A stretch of 5,208 nucleotides of DNA from UBA493 sp035655435 (GTDB lineage: Archaea > Iainarchaeota > Iainarchaeia > Iainarchaeales > Iainarchaeaceae), in assembly GCA_035655435.1 (NCBI GenBank), contig DASRUN010000069.1:1-5208 (forward strand). Direction: 5' to 3'. Below are positions 1-5,208 of this stretch, piece after piece (the stretch's first letter is position 1; the number at the start of each line of letters is the position of its first letter). A program made the translations under genes and the position numbers. A model generated the notes under the pieces. It was not told the origin of the DNA. It searched no databases and saw nothing but the letters and a program-made list of their open reading frames with translations.

Positions 1-1
1 A

Positions 2-613
2 AGAGAATGCATAAGCGTTTTAGCCGGAACCGAATATGGAACTGTTCTGGATAGACAGTACAAGGAATACGAAAAAACATTGGAAATTTCGGTTCTTTTA
101 TTTGCGCTTGACGATTACTATTACTCAAAAATCCCACAAATAGCCGGCTCCGAATTTGGAGATGAAAGAATAATACTCAAAATGCTCAAGGCACAGGCGG
201 ACATAAAAAATATTTCAAACGCATGTAGGGCGGTAAGCGGCGGAATGAACGTGGAAAAAGTAGAAGAACTCATGATCAAATCCGGAAACATTCCAATGGA
301 GGTTCTTGGAAAGGCATGCCACGCAAAAAATGTGGAAGAGGCCGTGAAAATTTTTGACAAATATTATCCGCTCTCAAAAGCGCTCGAAGAATACAAAAAA
401 ACCGGTTCATTAATTCCCATTGAAATGGAACTTGAAAGAAACGTCGCAAAAAAAGGATTGAAAGTTTTGCGGAACAGCGTGCTCTCGCTTGGAAGCATTG
501 CGGGATTTTTGCTTTTGAAAGAAGAGGAAGTAAGCAATATTAGAAAAATCGTGAGATGCAAAGAATTCAATCTTCCAAATGAAAAAATCAAAGAAATGAT
601 GGTGGTTGTATAA
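2..613 (+). CDS. atpC: A-type ATP synthase subunit C (5'-truncated by window edge)
   Basis: Subunit C (relative of eukaryotic V-ATPase subunit d) is the funnel-shaped cytoplasmic socket that couples the D/F shaft to the membrane rotor ring. The frame is open from the first complete codon at position 2, so the gene begins outside the window; the TTG at 80 is internal. About 203 residues are visible against a family size of roughly 340-390. Family features seen: LAGTEYG followed by a leucine/tyrosine-rich helix (LEISVLLFALDDYYYSKI), the stretch around QADIKNISNACRAVSGG, which matches the conserved iDxxNlxxxlRaxxxG pattern, and the C-terminal LKEEEVSNIRKIVRCKEFNLP, matching the YlxxKexEvxNlrxIxxxK ending. 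It is the first visible gene of the operon. Its TAA overlaps an ATG (TAATG, 611-615), which opens a short frame instead of atpF. Identification is firm; only the N-terminal part is unseen. Confidence 0.93.
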   Translation, partial: RECISVLAGTEYGTVLDRQYKEYEKTLEISVLLFALDDYYYSKIPQIAGSEFGDERIILKMLKAQADIKNISNACRAVSGGMNVEKVEELMIKSGNIPMEVLGKACHAKNVEEAVKIFDKYYPLSKALEEYKKTGSLIPIEMELERNVAKKGLKVLRNSVLSLGSIAGFLLLKEEEVSNIRKIVRCKEFNLPNEKIKEMMVVV

Positions 614-631
614 TGAAAATTGGAAAATTAA

Positions 632-650
632 GTGGGACCGCAGGTCGCAC
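632..650. repeat. Hairpin 1 in the atpC-atpF junction
   Basis: GTG-G-GACC, loop GCA, GGTC-G-CAC: seven base pairs interrupted by one G-G mismatch. It lies in a 50-base stretch (631-680) that is 34/50 G+C, while the last 60 bases before it in atpC (541-600) are 16/60 G+C. CAGGTC occurs twice (641-646 and 650-655), so the 3' arm has an alternative partner and the RNA could refold. Confidence 0.6.
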
Positions 651-657
651 AGGTCTG

Positions 658-677
658 ACGGCGGACCTCTCCGCCGT
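658..677. repeat. Hairpin 2, perfect 8-bp stem just upstream of atpF
   Basis: ACGGCGGA, loop CCTC, TCCGCCGT: a perfect 8-bp, GC-rich stem with a four-base loop, 12 bases upstream of the atpF ATG. In the mRNA it would abut the GTGATGGTGAT that serves as the atpF ribosome-binding region and could affect access to it. AGGTC at 651-655 can instead pair with GACCT at 664-668, which excludes this stem. No T-run follows, so it does not look like a classical terminator. Confidence 0.7.
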
Positions 678-680
678 GAT

Positions 681-686
681 GGTGAT
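681..686 (+). promoter_or_regulatory. Likely ribosome-binding site of atpF
   Basis: GGTGAT matches the archaeal anti-Shine-Dalgarno, but it is only 3 bases from the ATG at 690. A second GTGAT at 676-680 has a more usual 9-base gap. Both lie in or beside the downstream copy of the direct repeat, so the site may be a product of the duplication. Confidence 0.45.
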
Positions 687-689
687 TGT

Positions 690-1016
690 ATGAGTGTGGA
701 CGGAAAACAAAACATAGTTGTTGTGGCGGATGGACCAACATGCACGGGTTTTCGCCTTGCCGGGGTGGAAAACATTTATCCGAGAGAGGGAATTGAAGCA
801 GTGAAAAAGATAGAAGAGCTTTTGGAAGAAGAAAGTACTGGAATACTTATCGTGAATGAAAAAATAATGGAACAGGTTGACTGGCAATTGAAAAAAAGAA
901 TAGAAAAAATTGCAAAACCTGTTGTCATTACAGTTCCGGATAAGGACGGCCCGAGAGAACAACAGGGCTCGCTGAAAGAAATGATCAAGAAAGCGCTTGG
1001 CTTTGAGTTAATGTGA
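690..1016 (+). CDS. atpF: A-type ATP synthase subunit F
   Basis: Subunit F binds subunit D and forms the rotating central stalk, with a Rossmann-like N-terminal fold and a C-terminal helix reaching into the A3B3 head. The 108-residue product fits the family (about 100-110). The N-terminus reads MSVDGKQNIVVVADG, a first beta strand, followed by the diagnostic GFRLAGVE (residues 20-27). Then come TGILIVNEKI (second strand and helix), KPVVITVPDKDGP and the GSLKEMIKKALGFEL ending, which matches the family's gsxxelikrAiGxxl. I chose the ATG at 690 because the longer in-frame alternative (TTG at 606) would add a GC-rich, arginine-rich stretch encoded by the hairpin insert that has no counterpart in the family. 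The start overlaps the mini-ORF stop (ATGA). atpA follows after 22 bases. Confidence 0.93.
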   Translation: MSVDGKQNIVVVADGPTCTGFRLAGVENIYPREGIEAVKKIEELLEEESTGILIVNEKIMEQVDWQLKKRIEKIAKPVVITVPDKDGPREQQGSLKEMIKKALGFELM

Positions 1017-1023
1017 GGATTAT

Positions 1024-1030
1024 GAGGTGA
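1024..1030 (+). promoter_or_regulatory. Strong ribosome-binding site that fixes the atpA start
   Basis: GAGGTGA is complementary to the archaeal 16S 3' end and lies 8 bases before the ATG at 1039. The in-frame GTG at 1027 sits inside this motif and so is unlikely to be the start. Confidence 0.75.
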
Positions 1031-1038
1031 AACAAAAA

Positions 1039-2811
1039 ATGGGAGAACTATTCAGAATTGTGGGACCGGTTGTAATAGCCGAGAAAATGCTGGGGGCAAA
1101 AATGTACGACGTTGTAAAAGTCGGCGAACAAAAACTTATTGGAGAAATAATCAAACTTGACGGAGATAAAGCCACAATACAGGTTTATGAAGACACATCA
1201 GGAATAAGACCCGGAGAAAAAGTTGAAAATACGGGACTTCCATTATCGGTTGAATTAGGACCAGGATTATTGGAATCTGTTTATGATGGAATACAAAGAC
1301 CTCTTGCCGAAATAATGGCAAAGACCGGGGATTTTATTGAAAGAGGAGTTGTAGCAAACCCGCTCGACAAGAAAAAACAATGGGAATTTGTTCCGACAAA
1401 GAAAAAAGGTGACAAAGTTTTCGGCGGAGATATTATTGGAACGGTACAGGAAACGGAAATAATTGAACACAGAGTAATGATCCCTCATGGAATTGAAGGA
1501 GAGATTTCCGAAATCAAAAAAGGAAAATTCACAATAGAAGAAACAATTGCAATTGTAAAAGACGGAAACAAAAAACAGGAAATACAATTAATGCAAAAAT
1601 GGCAAGTGAGAAAACCAAGACCGAATAATGAAAAACTTGCTCCAAACACACCGCTTGTAACAGGACAAAGAATCCTTGATACATTCTTCCCAATTTCAAA
1701 AGGAGGAGCAGCGGCAATTCCGGGCCCCTTTGGATCAGGAAAAACGGTTACACAGCAATCGCTTGCAAAATGGAGTGACGCACAAATAATTGTATACATT
1801 GGATGCGGAGAAAGAGGAAATGAAATGACGGAAGTTCTAGCAGAATTCCCACATCTTGTGGATCCGAAAACCAAAAAACCAATGATGCAAAGAACAGTGC
1901 TAATTGCGAATACTTCAAACATGCCGGTTGCGGCACGAGAAGCATCAGTTTACACTGGAATAACAATTGCAGAATATTATAGGGACATGGGTTATGATGT
2001 AGCCCTCATGGCGGATTCAACTTCGCGATGGGCGGAAGCAATGAGAGAAATATCAGGAAGATTGGAAGAAATGCCGGGGGAAGAAGGTTATCCAACATAC
2101 CTTGCAAGAAGACTTGCTGAATTCTATGAAAGAGCAGGAAGAGTAATTTGCGAAGGAACACCTGAAAGAAACGGTTCAATTTCAGTAATAGGAGCAGTCA
2201 GCCCACCCGGAGGAGATATCTCCGAACCTGTTTCGCAAAACACGCTTCGTGTAACAAAAGTATTCTGGGCACTTGATGCAAAGCTCGCGCAAAGAAGACA
2301 TTTTCCCGCAATCAACTGGCTGAAGAGCTACTCTCTTTATTCAAATGATCTTGATGCAACATACGCGAGCTTAGTAAGCGCGGATTGGGCGGACAATAGG
2401 AACAAGGCAATGGAATTATTGCAAAAAGAAGCGGAATTACAGGAAATCGTTCAACTTGTTGGGTCTGATGCATTGCCGGAAAAAGAGCAAGCGATTTTGG
2501 ATGCAACCAAAATGATCAGAGAAGATTTTTTGCAACAGAATGCATACTCGGATATAGATGCAAGCGCTTCGCTCAATAAACAGCACAAAATGCTCAAAGT
2601 AATTTTGAAATATTATACAAAAATGATTGACGCACTCGATCTTGGCGTACAGTTGAAAACTGTAACGCAAATGAAAGTGAGGAACAGCATTGCGAGAATG
2701 AAGGAAGTAAATGAAAAAGAATTCAACAAAAAAGTCGAGGAAATAAACGCGGAAGTTGATGCTGAATTTGACAAGATTGTGAAAAACGCAAAGGAAGTGA
2801 TTGCAAGATGA
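1039..2811 (+). CDS. atpA: A-type ATP synthase catalytic subunit A
   Basis: Catalytic subunit of the A3B3 head (ATP synthesis/hydrolysis, cytoplasmic face of the membrane). 590 residues from ATG 1039, normal for the family. Domain order: N-terminal beta-barrel (about 1-70), the A-specific bulge or non-homologous region (about 110-185), nucleotide-binding domain, C-terminal helical domain. Motifs, numbered from this ATG: P-loop GPFGSGKT (229-236); GERGNE (257-262) with the catalytic glutamate at 258; Walker B region DVALMADSTSRWAEA, aspartate at 326; EMPGEEGYPTYLARRLAEFYERAG; and SPPGGDISEPV (about 387-397). No intein interrupts the P-loop, a site where some archaeal homologues carry one. A GTG four codons earlier (1027) is possible, but it lies within the ribosome-binding site. 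The TGA overlaps the atpB start, which indicates translational coupling. The highly charged tail (NEKEFNKKVEEINAEVDAEF) is probably helical. Nothing suggests loss of function. Confidence 0.97.
   Translation: MGELFRIVGPVVIAEKMLGAKMYDVVKVGEQKLIGEIIKLDGDKATIQVYEDTSGIRPGEKVENTGLPLSVELGPGLLESVYDGIQRPLAEIMAKTGDFIERGVVANPLDKKKQWEFVPTKKKGDKVFGGDIIGTVQETEIIEHRVMIPHGIEGEISEIKKGKFTIEETIAIVKDGNKKQEIQLMQKWQVRKPRPNNEKLAPNTPLVTGQRILDTFFPISKGGAAAIPGPFGSGKTVTQQSLAKWSDAQIIVYIGCGERGNEMTEVLAEFPHLVDPKTKKPMMQRTVLIANTSNMPVAAREASVYTGITIAEYYRDMGYDVALMADSTSRWAEAMREISGRLEEMPGEEGYPTYLARRLAEFYERAGRVICEGTPERNGSISVIGAVSPPGGDISEPVSQNTLRVTKVFWALDAKLAQRRHFPAINWLKSYSLYSNDLDATYASLVSADWADNRNKAMELLQKEAELQEIVQLVGSDALPEKEQAILDATKMIREDFLQQNAYSDIDASASLNKQHKMLKVILKYYTKMIDALDLGVQLKTVTQMKVRNSIARMKEVNEKEFNKKVEEINAEVDAEFDKIVKNAKEVIAR
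2793..2801 (+). promoter_or_regulatory. Ribosome-binding site of atpB inside the atpA end
   Basis: GGAAGTGAT matches 8 of 9 bases of the ideal GGAGGTGAT. It lies 6 bases before the ATG at 2808 and 9 before the ATG at 2811, so both starts are plausible and spacing slightly favours the second. Confidence 0.6.
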
Positions 2812-4187
2812 TGAAGGAATATCAAACAGTAACAAATGTTGAAGGACCGCTTGTCTTTGTTGATAAAGTTGGAAACGTTGGTTACAACGAAATTGTGGAA
2901 GTAAGGCTTCCTAACGGAGAAAAAAGAAAAGGACAGGTCCTTGACACATCCAAAGGAAAAGCAGTAATACAAATATTCGGTTCAACAACCGGACTTGATA
3001 TTGAAAAAACAAAAGTAAAATTCCTTGGAGAAACACTTCATCTTGGAGTTTCCGAAGAAATGCTAGGAAGAGTATTCACAGGATTAGGAGAACCAAGAGA
3101 TAAAGGCGCTCCGATTGTTGCGGAAAAGAGATTAGATATTATCGGAGCTGCAATCAACCCTGTTGCAAGGGAACAACCCTCCGATTTCATACAAACCGGA
3201 ATATCAACAATCGATGCATTGAATACACTTGTTATAGGACAAAAACTCCCAATCTTTTCAGGATCGGGATTGCCTCACAACGAACTCGCGGTTCAGATTG
3301 CAAGACAAGCAAAAGTTCGAAATCAAAAAGAAGGATTTGCGGTTGTGTTTGCAGCGGTTGGAATAACGCACGAAGAAGCAAACTTTTTCATGAAAGACTT
3401 TGAAAGAACAGGAGCATTAGAGAGAAGTGTTCTCTTTTTGAATTTGGCTGATGATCCGAGTGTTGAGAGATTAATAACACCAAGAATGGCTCTCACAACT
3501 GCCGAATATCTTGCCTATGAAAAGGGAATGCATGTTCTTGTAATTATAACAGACATGACGAATTATTGTGAAGCGCTCCGCGAAATTGCGGGAGCAAGAA
3601 AGGAAGTTCCGGGAAGAAGAGGATATCCTGGATACACATACACAGATCTTTCAACAATCTACGAAAGAGCAGGAGTAATAAAAGGAAAGAAAGGATCGGT
3701 AACACAAATACCAATACTTTCAATGCCAAGCGATGATATCACACATCCGATTCCGGATCTTACTGGATACATTACAGAAGGACAAATTGTTATCGGAAGA
3801 GAACTCCACAGAAAAGGAATTTATGCTCCGATAGATGTTCTCCCATGCCTCTCAAGACTAATGAACCTTGGAATTGGCCCGGGAAAAACAAGGGAAGACC
3901 ACAAAGGGGTTGCGGATCAATTGTATTCCTCCTATGCAAGGGGAAGAGATCTTAGAAGCCTTAGTGCGGTTGTAGGAGAAGAAGCACTCAGCGAAATTGA
4001 TAGGAAATATTTGAAATTCGCGGATGACTTCGAAAAAAGATTCATTAAACAAGGAAAAAATGAAGATAGAACAATTGAAGCAACACTTGATTTGGGATGG
4101 GAATTGCTCGCGGTTCTTCCAAAAGAAGAATTGAAGAGAGTAAAAGAAGAGCACATTGAAAAATATGGGAAAAAATATCGCAAATAA
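2808..4187 (+). CDS. atpB: A-type ATP synthase regulatory (non-catalytic) subunit B
   Basis: Non-catalytic partner of A in the A3B3 hexamer. It binds nucleotide weakly and supplies the arginine finger to the catalytic site on A. 459 residues from ATG 2808 (458 from the adjacent ATG 2811), normal length. Seen: N-terminal barrel with VEGPLVFVDKV; LPIFSGSGLPHNELAVQIARQA (148-168), where SGSGLPHN replaces a P-loop and lacks the GKT of a true ATPase; VITDMTNYCEALREIAGARKEVPGRRGYPGYTYTDL; SMPSDDITHPIPDLTGYITEGQI (about 305-326); CLSRLMNLGIG with the predicted finger arginine at 350; and the TLDLGWELLAVLP ending near 426-438. The start overlaps the atpA stop (ATGATGA). atpD follows after 19 A-rich bases. 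Identification is firm. Confidence 0.97.
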   Translation: MMKEYQTVTNVEGPLVFVDKVGNVGYNEIVEVRLPNGEKRKGQVLDTSKGKAVIQIFGSTTGLDIEKTKVKFLGETLHLGVSEEMLGRVFTGLGEPRDKGAPIVAEKRLDIIGAAINPVAREQPSDFIQTGISTIDALNTLVIGQKLPIFSGSGLPHNELAVQIARQAKVRNQKEGFAVVFAAVGITHEEANFFMKDFERTGALERSVLFLNLADDPSVERLITPRMALTTAEYLAYEKGMHVLVIITDMTNYCEALREIAGARKEVPGRRGYPGYTYTDLSTIYERAGVIKGKKGSVTQIPILSMPSDDITHPIPDLTGYITEGQIVIGRELHRKGIYAPIDVLPCLSRLMNLGIGPGKTREDHKGVADQLYSSYARGRDLRSLSAVVGEEALSEIDRKYLKFADDFEKRFIKQGKNEDRTIEATLDLGWELLAVLPKEELKRVKEEHIEKYGKKYRK

Positions 4188-4196
4188 AAAAAATCA

Positions 4197-4200
4197 GTGA
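4197..4200 (+). promoter_or_regulatory. Weak ribosome-binding site of atpD
   Basis: The 19-base gap after atpB is almost all A, apart from TCAGTGA. GTGA (4197-4200) is the only anti-Shine-Dalgarno match and is 6 bases from the ATG at 4207. It is weaker than the sites before atpA and atpB. Confidence 0.45.
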
Positions 4201-4206
4201 AAAAAA

Positions 4207-4848
4207 ATGGCAGAGGACGTCAAGACAACTCGATTGGAATTAATCGAAACGCGCGGGAAAATAAAACTGGCCGAAAAAGGACACAATCTGCTCAAGCAAA
4301 AGAGGGATGTACTTGTTTTGGAATTTTTCAAAATAATGAAACAGGCACAGGATTTGCGAAGCGAATTGAACGGGAAAATGCAAAACGCATTTTACGCTCT
4401 TGCAATGGCACAGGCATATCACGGAATCATAGAAGTGGAAAACATTTCAATGGGAACGAAAAAAGCCCCGGGAGTTATTGTGCAATCCAAAAATGTAATG
4501 GGAGTGCATATTCCAAGCATCCAGGGGAATTATGAAACCAAAACAATGAGCGAGCGCGGGTACTCTATTAAAGGTTCGAGCGCGAAAATAGATGAAGCTG
4601 CATCCGCATTCGAACGAAGCTTGGAAATTGTAATTAAATTAGCTGAAACTGAAAATGCGCTCAAAAAATTGATCAAAGAAATTGAAAAAACTAAAAGAAG
4701 GGTTAATGCGCTTGATTACATTATGATTCCAAAACTAAAAGATACAGCGCAATACATCCGCTTAAGATTGGAGGAAATGGAAAGGGAACAATTCATTTCG
4801 CTCAAAACAATTAAAGCGAAATTGGATGCAGAAAAAGCTCAAATTTAA
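4207..4848 (+). CDS. atpD: A-type ATP synthase central-stalk subunit D
   Basis: Subunit D is the long antiparallel coiled-coil shaft that rotates inside the A3B3 head and, with F, passes torque to subunit C and the membrane ring. 213 residues, within the family range (about 200-220). The N-terminal helix contains TTRLELIETRGKIKLAEKGHNLLKQKRD (7-34), matching the family pattern PTRxxLxxxkxrlxlAxxGhxLLKxKR, although the usual proline before TR is threonine. The C-terminal helix carries RRVNALDYIMIP (164-175) and LEEMERE (188-194). The middle (about 80-125) is less helical, as expected for the region near the shaft foot. The start at 4207 is supported by the N-terminal motif. It is the last gene of the visible operon and converges with a possible minus-strand ORF whose stop lies 8 bases beyond. 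Confidence 0.95.
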   Translation: MAEDVKTTRLELIETRGKIKLAEKGHNLLKQKRDVLVLEFFKIMKQAQDLRSELNGKMQNAFYALAMAQAYHGIIEVENISMGTKKAPGVIVQSKNVMGVHIPSIQGNYETKTMSERGYSIKGSSAKIDEAASAFERSLEIVIKLAETENALKKLIKEIEKTKRRVNALDYIMIPKLKDTAQYIRLRLEEMEREQFISLKTIKAKLDAEKAQI

Positions 4849-4856
4849 TTTCAAAA

Positions 4857-5069
4857 TTATTTCCTTCTCTTTCTTCTTGCATCAACATAAAAATGAGAAG
4901 TTTCTCCGTCACCTTGATGATTTGCAATAGACCCAAGATATTCTTTTCCTCTTTCCGGAATTTCAGAGTTTGTTTCAAAAACTTTTGCGTGAGTTTTATG
5001 CCCTAAAGTGGTTGAGTAAAGCAGCGGGTGTTTACCCTCATCCACTCTACTACTCCACTCAGCATGCAA
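4857..5069 (-). CDS. Hypothetical protein, possibly a 5'-truncated gene
   Basis: A 70-codon minus-strand frame ends 8 bases beyond atpD, in convergent orientation. I do not recognise the product. It begins MHAEWSSRVDEGKHP if a TTG at 5067-5069 is the start. It continues with SEIPERGKEYLGSIANHQGD, then HFYV, and ends in a basic cluster (ARRKRRK); no membrane segment or known motif is visible. In favour of coding: no annotated gene lies opposite it, codons resemble the atp genes (all six arginine codons are AGA or AGG; many GAA, GGA and GCA), and the later two-thirds reads like ordinary soluble protein. Against: no ATG in frame, no clear ribosome-binding site before the TTG or the GTG eight codons in, and an upstream in-frame TAG (5091-5093) inside a GC-rich hairpin. 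It may be the remnant of a longer gene cut by that element. Confidence 0.4.
   Translation of the reverse strand: MHAEWSSRVDEGKHPLLYSTTLGHKTHAKVFETNSEIPERGKEYLGSIANHQGDGETSHFYVDARRKRRK
4860..4878 (+). terminator. Possible pyrimidine-rich transcription terminator after atpD
   Basis: TTTCCTTCTCTTTCTTCTT is 19 bases of pure pyrimidine starting 12 bases after the atpD stop, with no preceding stem. Archaeal RNA polymerase often ends at U-rich tracts without a hairpin, so this could end the atp transcript. The same bases read on the minus strand encode the basic tail (ARRKRRK) of the converging ORF, which may be the whole reason for the tract. Confidence 0.35.
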
Positions 5070-5075
5070 AATGAA

Positions 5076-5094
5076 ATAGGGGCTCCGCCCCTAT
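5076..5094. repeat. Perfect 8-bp hairpin, GGGGCTCCGCCCC type
   Basis: ATAGGGGC, loop TCC, GCCCCTAT: a perfect 8-bp stem with a 3-base loop. No T-run follows on the plus strand. On the minus strand the bases after it read TTTCATTTTG, so it could act as a terminator for a minus-strand gene entering from the right. Confidence 0.7.
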
Positions 5095-5112
5095 GACCCC
5101 GTGAACTTTACT

Positions 5113-5136
5113 CCGCGGGCTCTTCGAGCCGCGCGG
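5113..5136. repeat. GC-rich hairpin with a single bulge
   Basis: CCGCG-GGCTC, loop TTC, GAGCC-g-CGCGG: ten base pairs with one bulged G. The surrounding 5111-5140 is 22/30 G+C. It follows the stop codon of the short minus-strand frame at the right edge by about 20 bases in that direction, which would suit a 3'-end structure. Confidence 0.65.
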
Positions 5137-5154
5137 TATCGTGCAATTTCATTT

Positions 5155-5208
5155 TTACATTGCGTCCTCAATAACAGATACGTTGTGGTGTTCCGGCTGG
5201 CTCTTTAT
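5155..5208 (-). CDS. Possible C-terminal end of a minus-strand gene entering from the right
   Basis: Seventeen sense codons are open from the window edge to a TAA at 5155-5157, reading IKSQPEHHNVSVIEDAM. Such a short open frame is weak evidence, and the plus strand is also open here. What favours it is the position of the two GC-rich hairpins just after the stop and the same orientation as the 4857-5069 frame. I do not recognise the family. The two minus-strand frames are not in register (88 bases apart), so they would be one gene only if a frame-disrupting insertion split it. Confidence 0.22.
   Translation of the reverse strand: MKSQPEHHNVSVIEDAM

Larger units (their letters stand above)
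597..691. repeat. 15-base direct repeat flanking the atpC-atpF junction insert
   Basis: The bases at 597-611 (TGATGGTGGTTGTAT) recur at 677-691 as TGATGGTGATTGTAT, 14 of 15 identical, offset by 80. The first copy is the end of atpC (codons for M-V-V-V-stop). The second ends in the atpF start codon. Removing one 80-base unit would leave atpC ending in the same kind of residues with TGA overlapping the atpF ATG as ATGA, the junction type seen between atpA and atpB. This suggests the bases between the copies were inserted or duplicated; that history is inference. Confidence 0.7.
613..693 (+). other. 26-codon mini-ORF bridging atpC and atpF
   Basis: An ATG that overlaps the atpC stop (TAATG) opens a frame of 26 codons, beginning MKIGKLSGTAGRTG and ending AVMVIV. 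Its TGA overlaps the atpF start as ATGA. Ribosomes finishing atpC could re-initiate here and hand over to atpF, so it may couple translation across the insert. The codons (GGT, CGC, GCG, GCC, CTG) differ from those of the neighbouring genes, and the frame lies mostly over two hairpins. I do not recognise the peptide. It is more likely a by-product of the insert, or a translational bridge, than a functional protein. Confidence 0.3.
5068..5155. repeat. Inverted-repeat-bounded element with two GC-rich hairpins
   Basis: AAAATGAAAT (5068-5077) is perfectly complementary in reverse to ATTTCATTTT (5146-5155). Allowing two gaps and one mismatch, the match continues outward to about 5062 and 5163. Inside are two strong GC-rich hairpins (5076-5094 and 5113-5136), in sharp contrast to the AT-rich surroundings. 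The form resembles a small palindromic intergenic repeat or a non-autonomous mobile element. A back-to-back terminator between genes is also possible. No target-site duplication is evident. Confidence 0.45.

Noticed and set aside
151..158. Any tRNA, rRNA or CRISPR array in the window
   Set aside because: I looked across both strands and saw no cloverleaf, rRNA segment or regularly spaced repeat; this coordinate is only a placeholder for the whole window.
606..689. N-terminal extension of subunit F from a TTG at 606
   Set aside because: The added 28 residues come from the GC-rich hairpin insert and do not belong to the family, which starts near the ATG at 690.
1715..1746. Possible intein at the P-loop of subunit A, known in some archaea
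   Set aside because: GPFGSGKT is uninterrupted and the protein has normal length.
410..2972. Several long minus-strand frames opposite atpC, atpF, atpA and the start of atpB
   Set aside because: Products are rich in Phe, Ser, Leu and Ile, typical of the antisense of AT-rich coding DNA. The plus-strand genes are certain by motif.
4197..4535. 112-codon plus-strand frame starting at a GTG just before atpD
   Set aside because: It overlaps atpD in another frame, its GTG is the atpD ribosome-binding site, and the asparagine/lysine-rich product resembles a frame-shadow of atpD.
5041..5060. Direct repeat TCCACTC at 5041-5047 and 5054-5060
   Set aside because: Only two 7-base copies in low-complexity sequence; not enough to call a repeat array or operator.
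5141..5208. Plus-strand open frame from a GTG at 5141 to the window edge
   Set aside because: Too short to judge, no ribosome-binding site, and it starts within the inverted-repeat element; the minus-strand reading is somewhat better supported by the flanking hairpins.

Overview
The window carries the distal half of an A-type (archaeal/vacuolar-type) ATP synthase operon, read left to right in the order C-F-A-B-D. This is the usual 3' part of the archaeal H-I-K-E-C-F-A-B-D cluster. The DNA is AT-rich, arginine is mostly AGA/AGG, and the ribosome-binding sites are GGTGA-like (clearest before atpA and atpB), matching the CACCUCC 3' end of 16S rRNA. Together these suggest an archaeon with a modest-sized AT-rich genome. 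The lineage cannot be settled from the sequence, and a bacterium with an acquired A/V-type enzyme is possible but less likely.

Layout: positions 2-613 hold the 3' two-thirds of subunit C, cut by the window edge. Positions 614-689 are an unusual GC-rich insert-like junction with two hairpins and a 26-codon mini-ORF. Then come subunit F (690-1016), catalytic subunit A (1039-2811), regulatory subunit B (2808 or 2811 to 4187, overlapping A) and central-stalk subunit D (4207-4848). A pyrimidine tract after D may end the transcript. Positions 4849-5208 look different: a possible 70-codon minus-strand ORF converges on atpD, followed by two strong GC-rich hairpins enclosed by an inverted repeat, then a short open minus-strand frame that enters from the right edge.

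How the genes work together: A3B3 forms the catalytic head, with ATP sites on A and the arginine finger supplied by B. D and F form the rotating central shaft, and C is the socket joining the shaft to the membrane ring (K) encoded outside the window. Key motifs are intact in A and B, and the complete genes F, A, B and D are of normal length, so the enzyme appears functional.

The core of the window is ordinary. The parts worth a second look are the C-F junction, where a 15-base near-perfect direct repeat flanks a GC-rich double hairpin, and the hairpin element at the right end. I did not find convincing evidence of a new multi-gene system.
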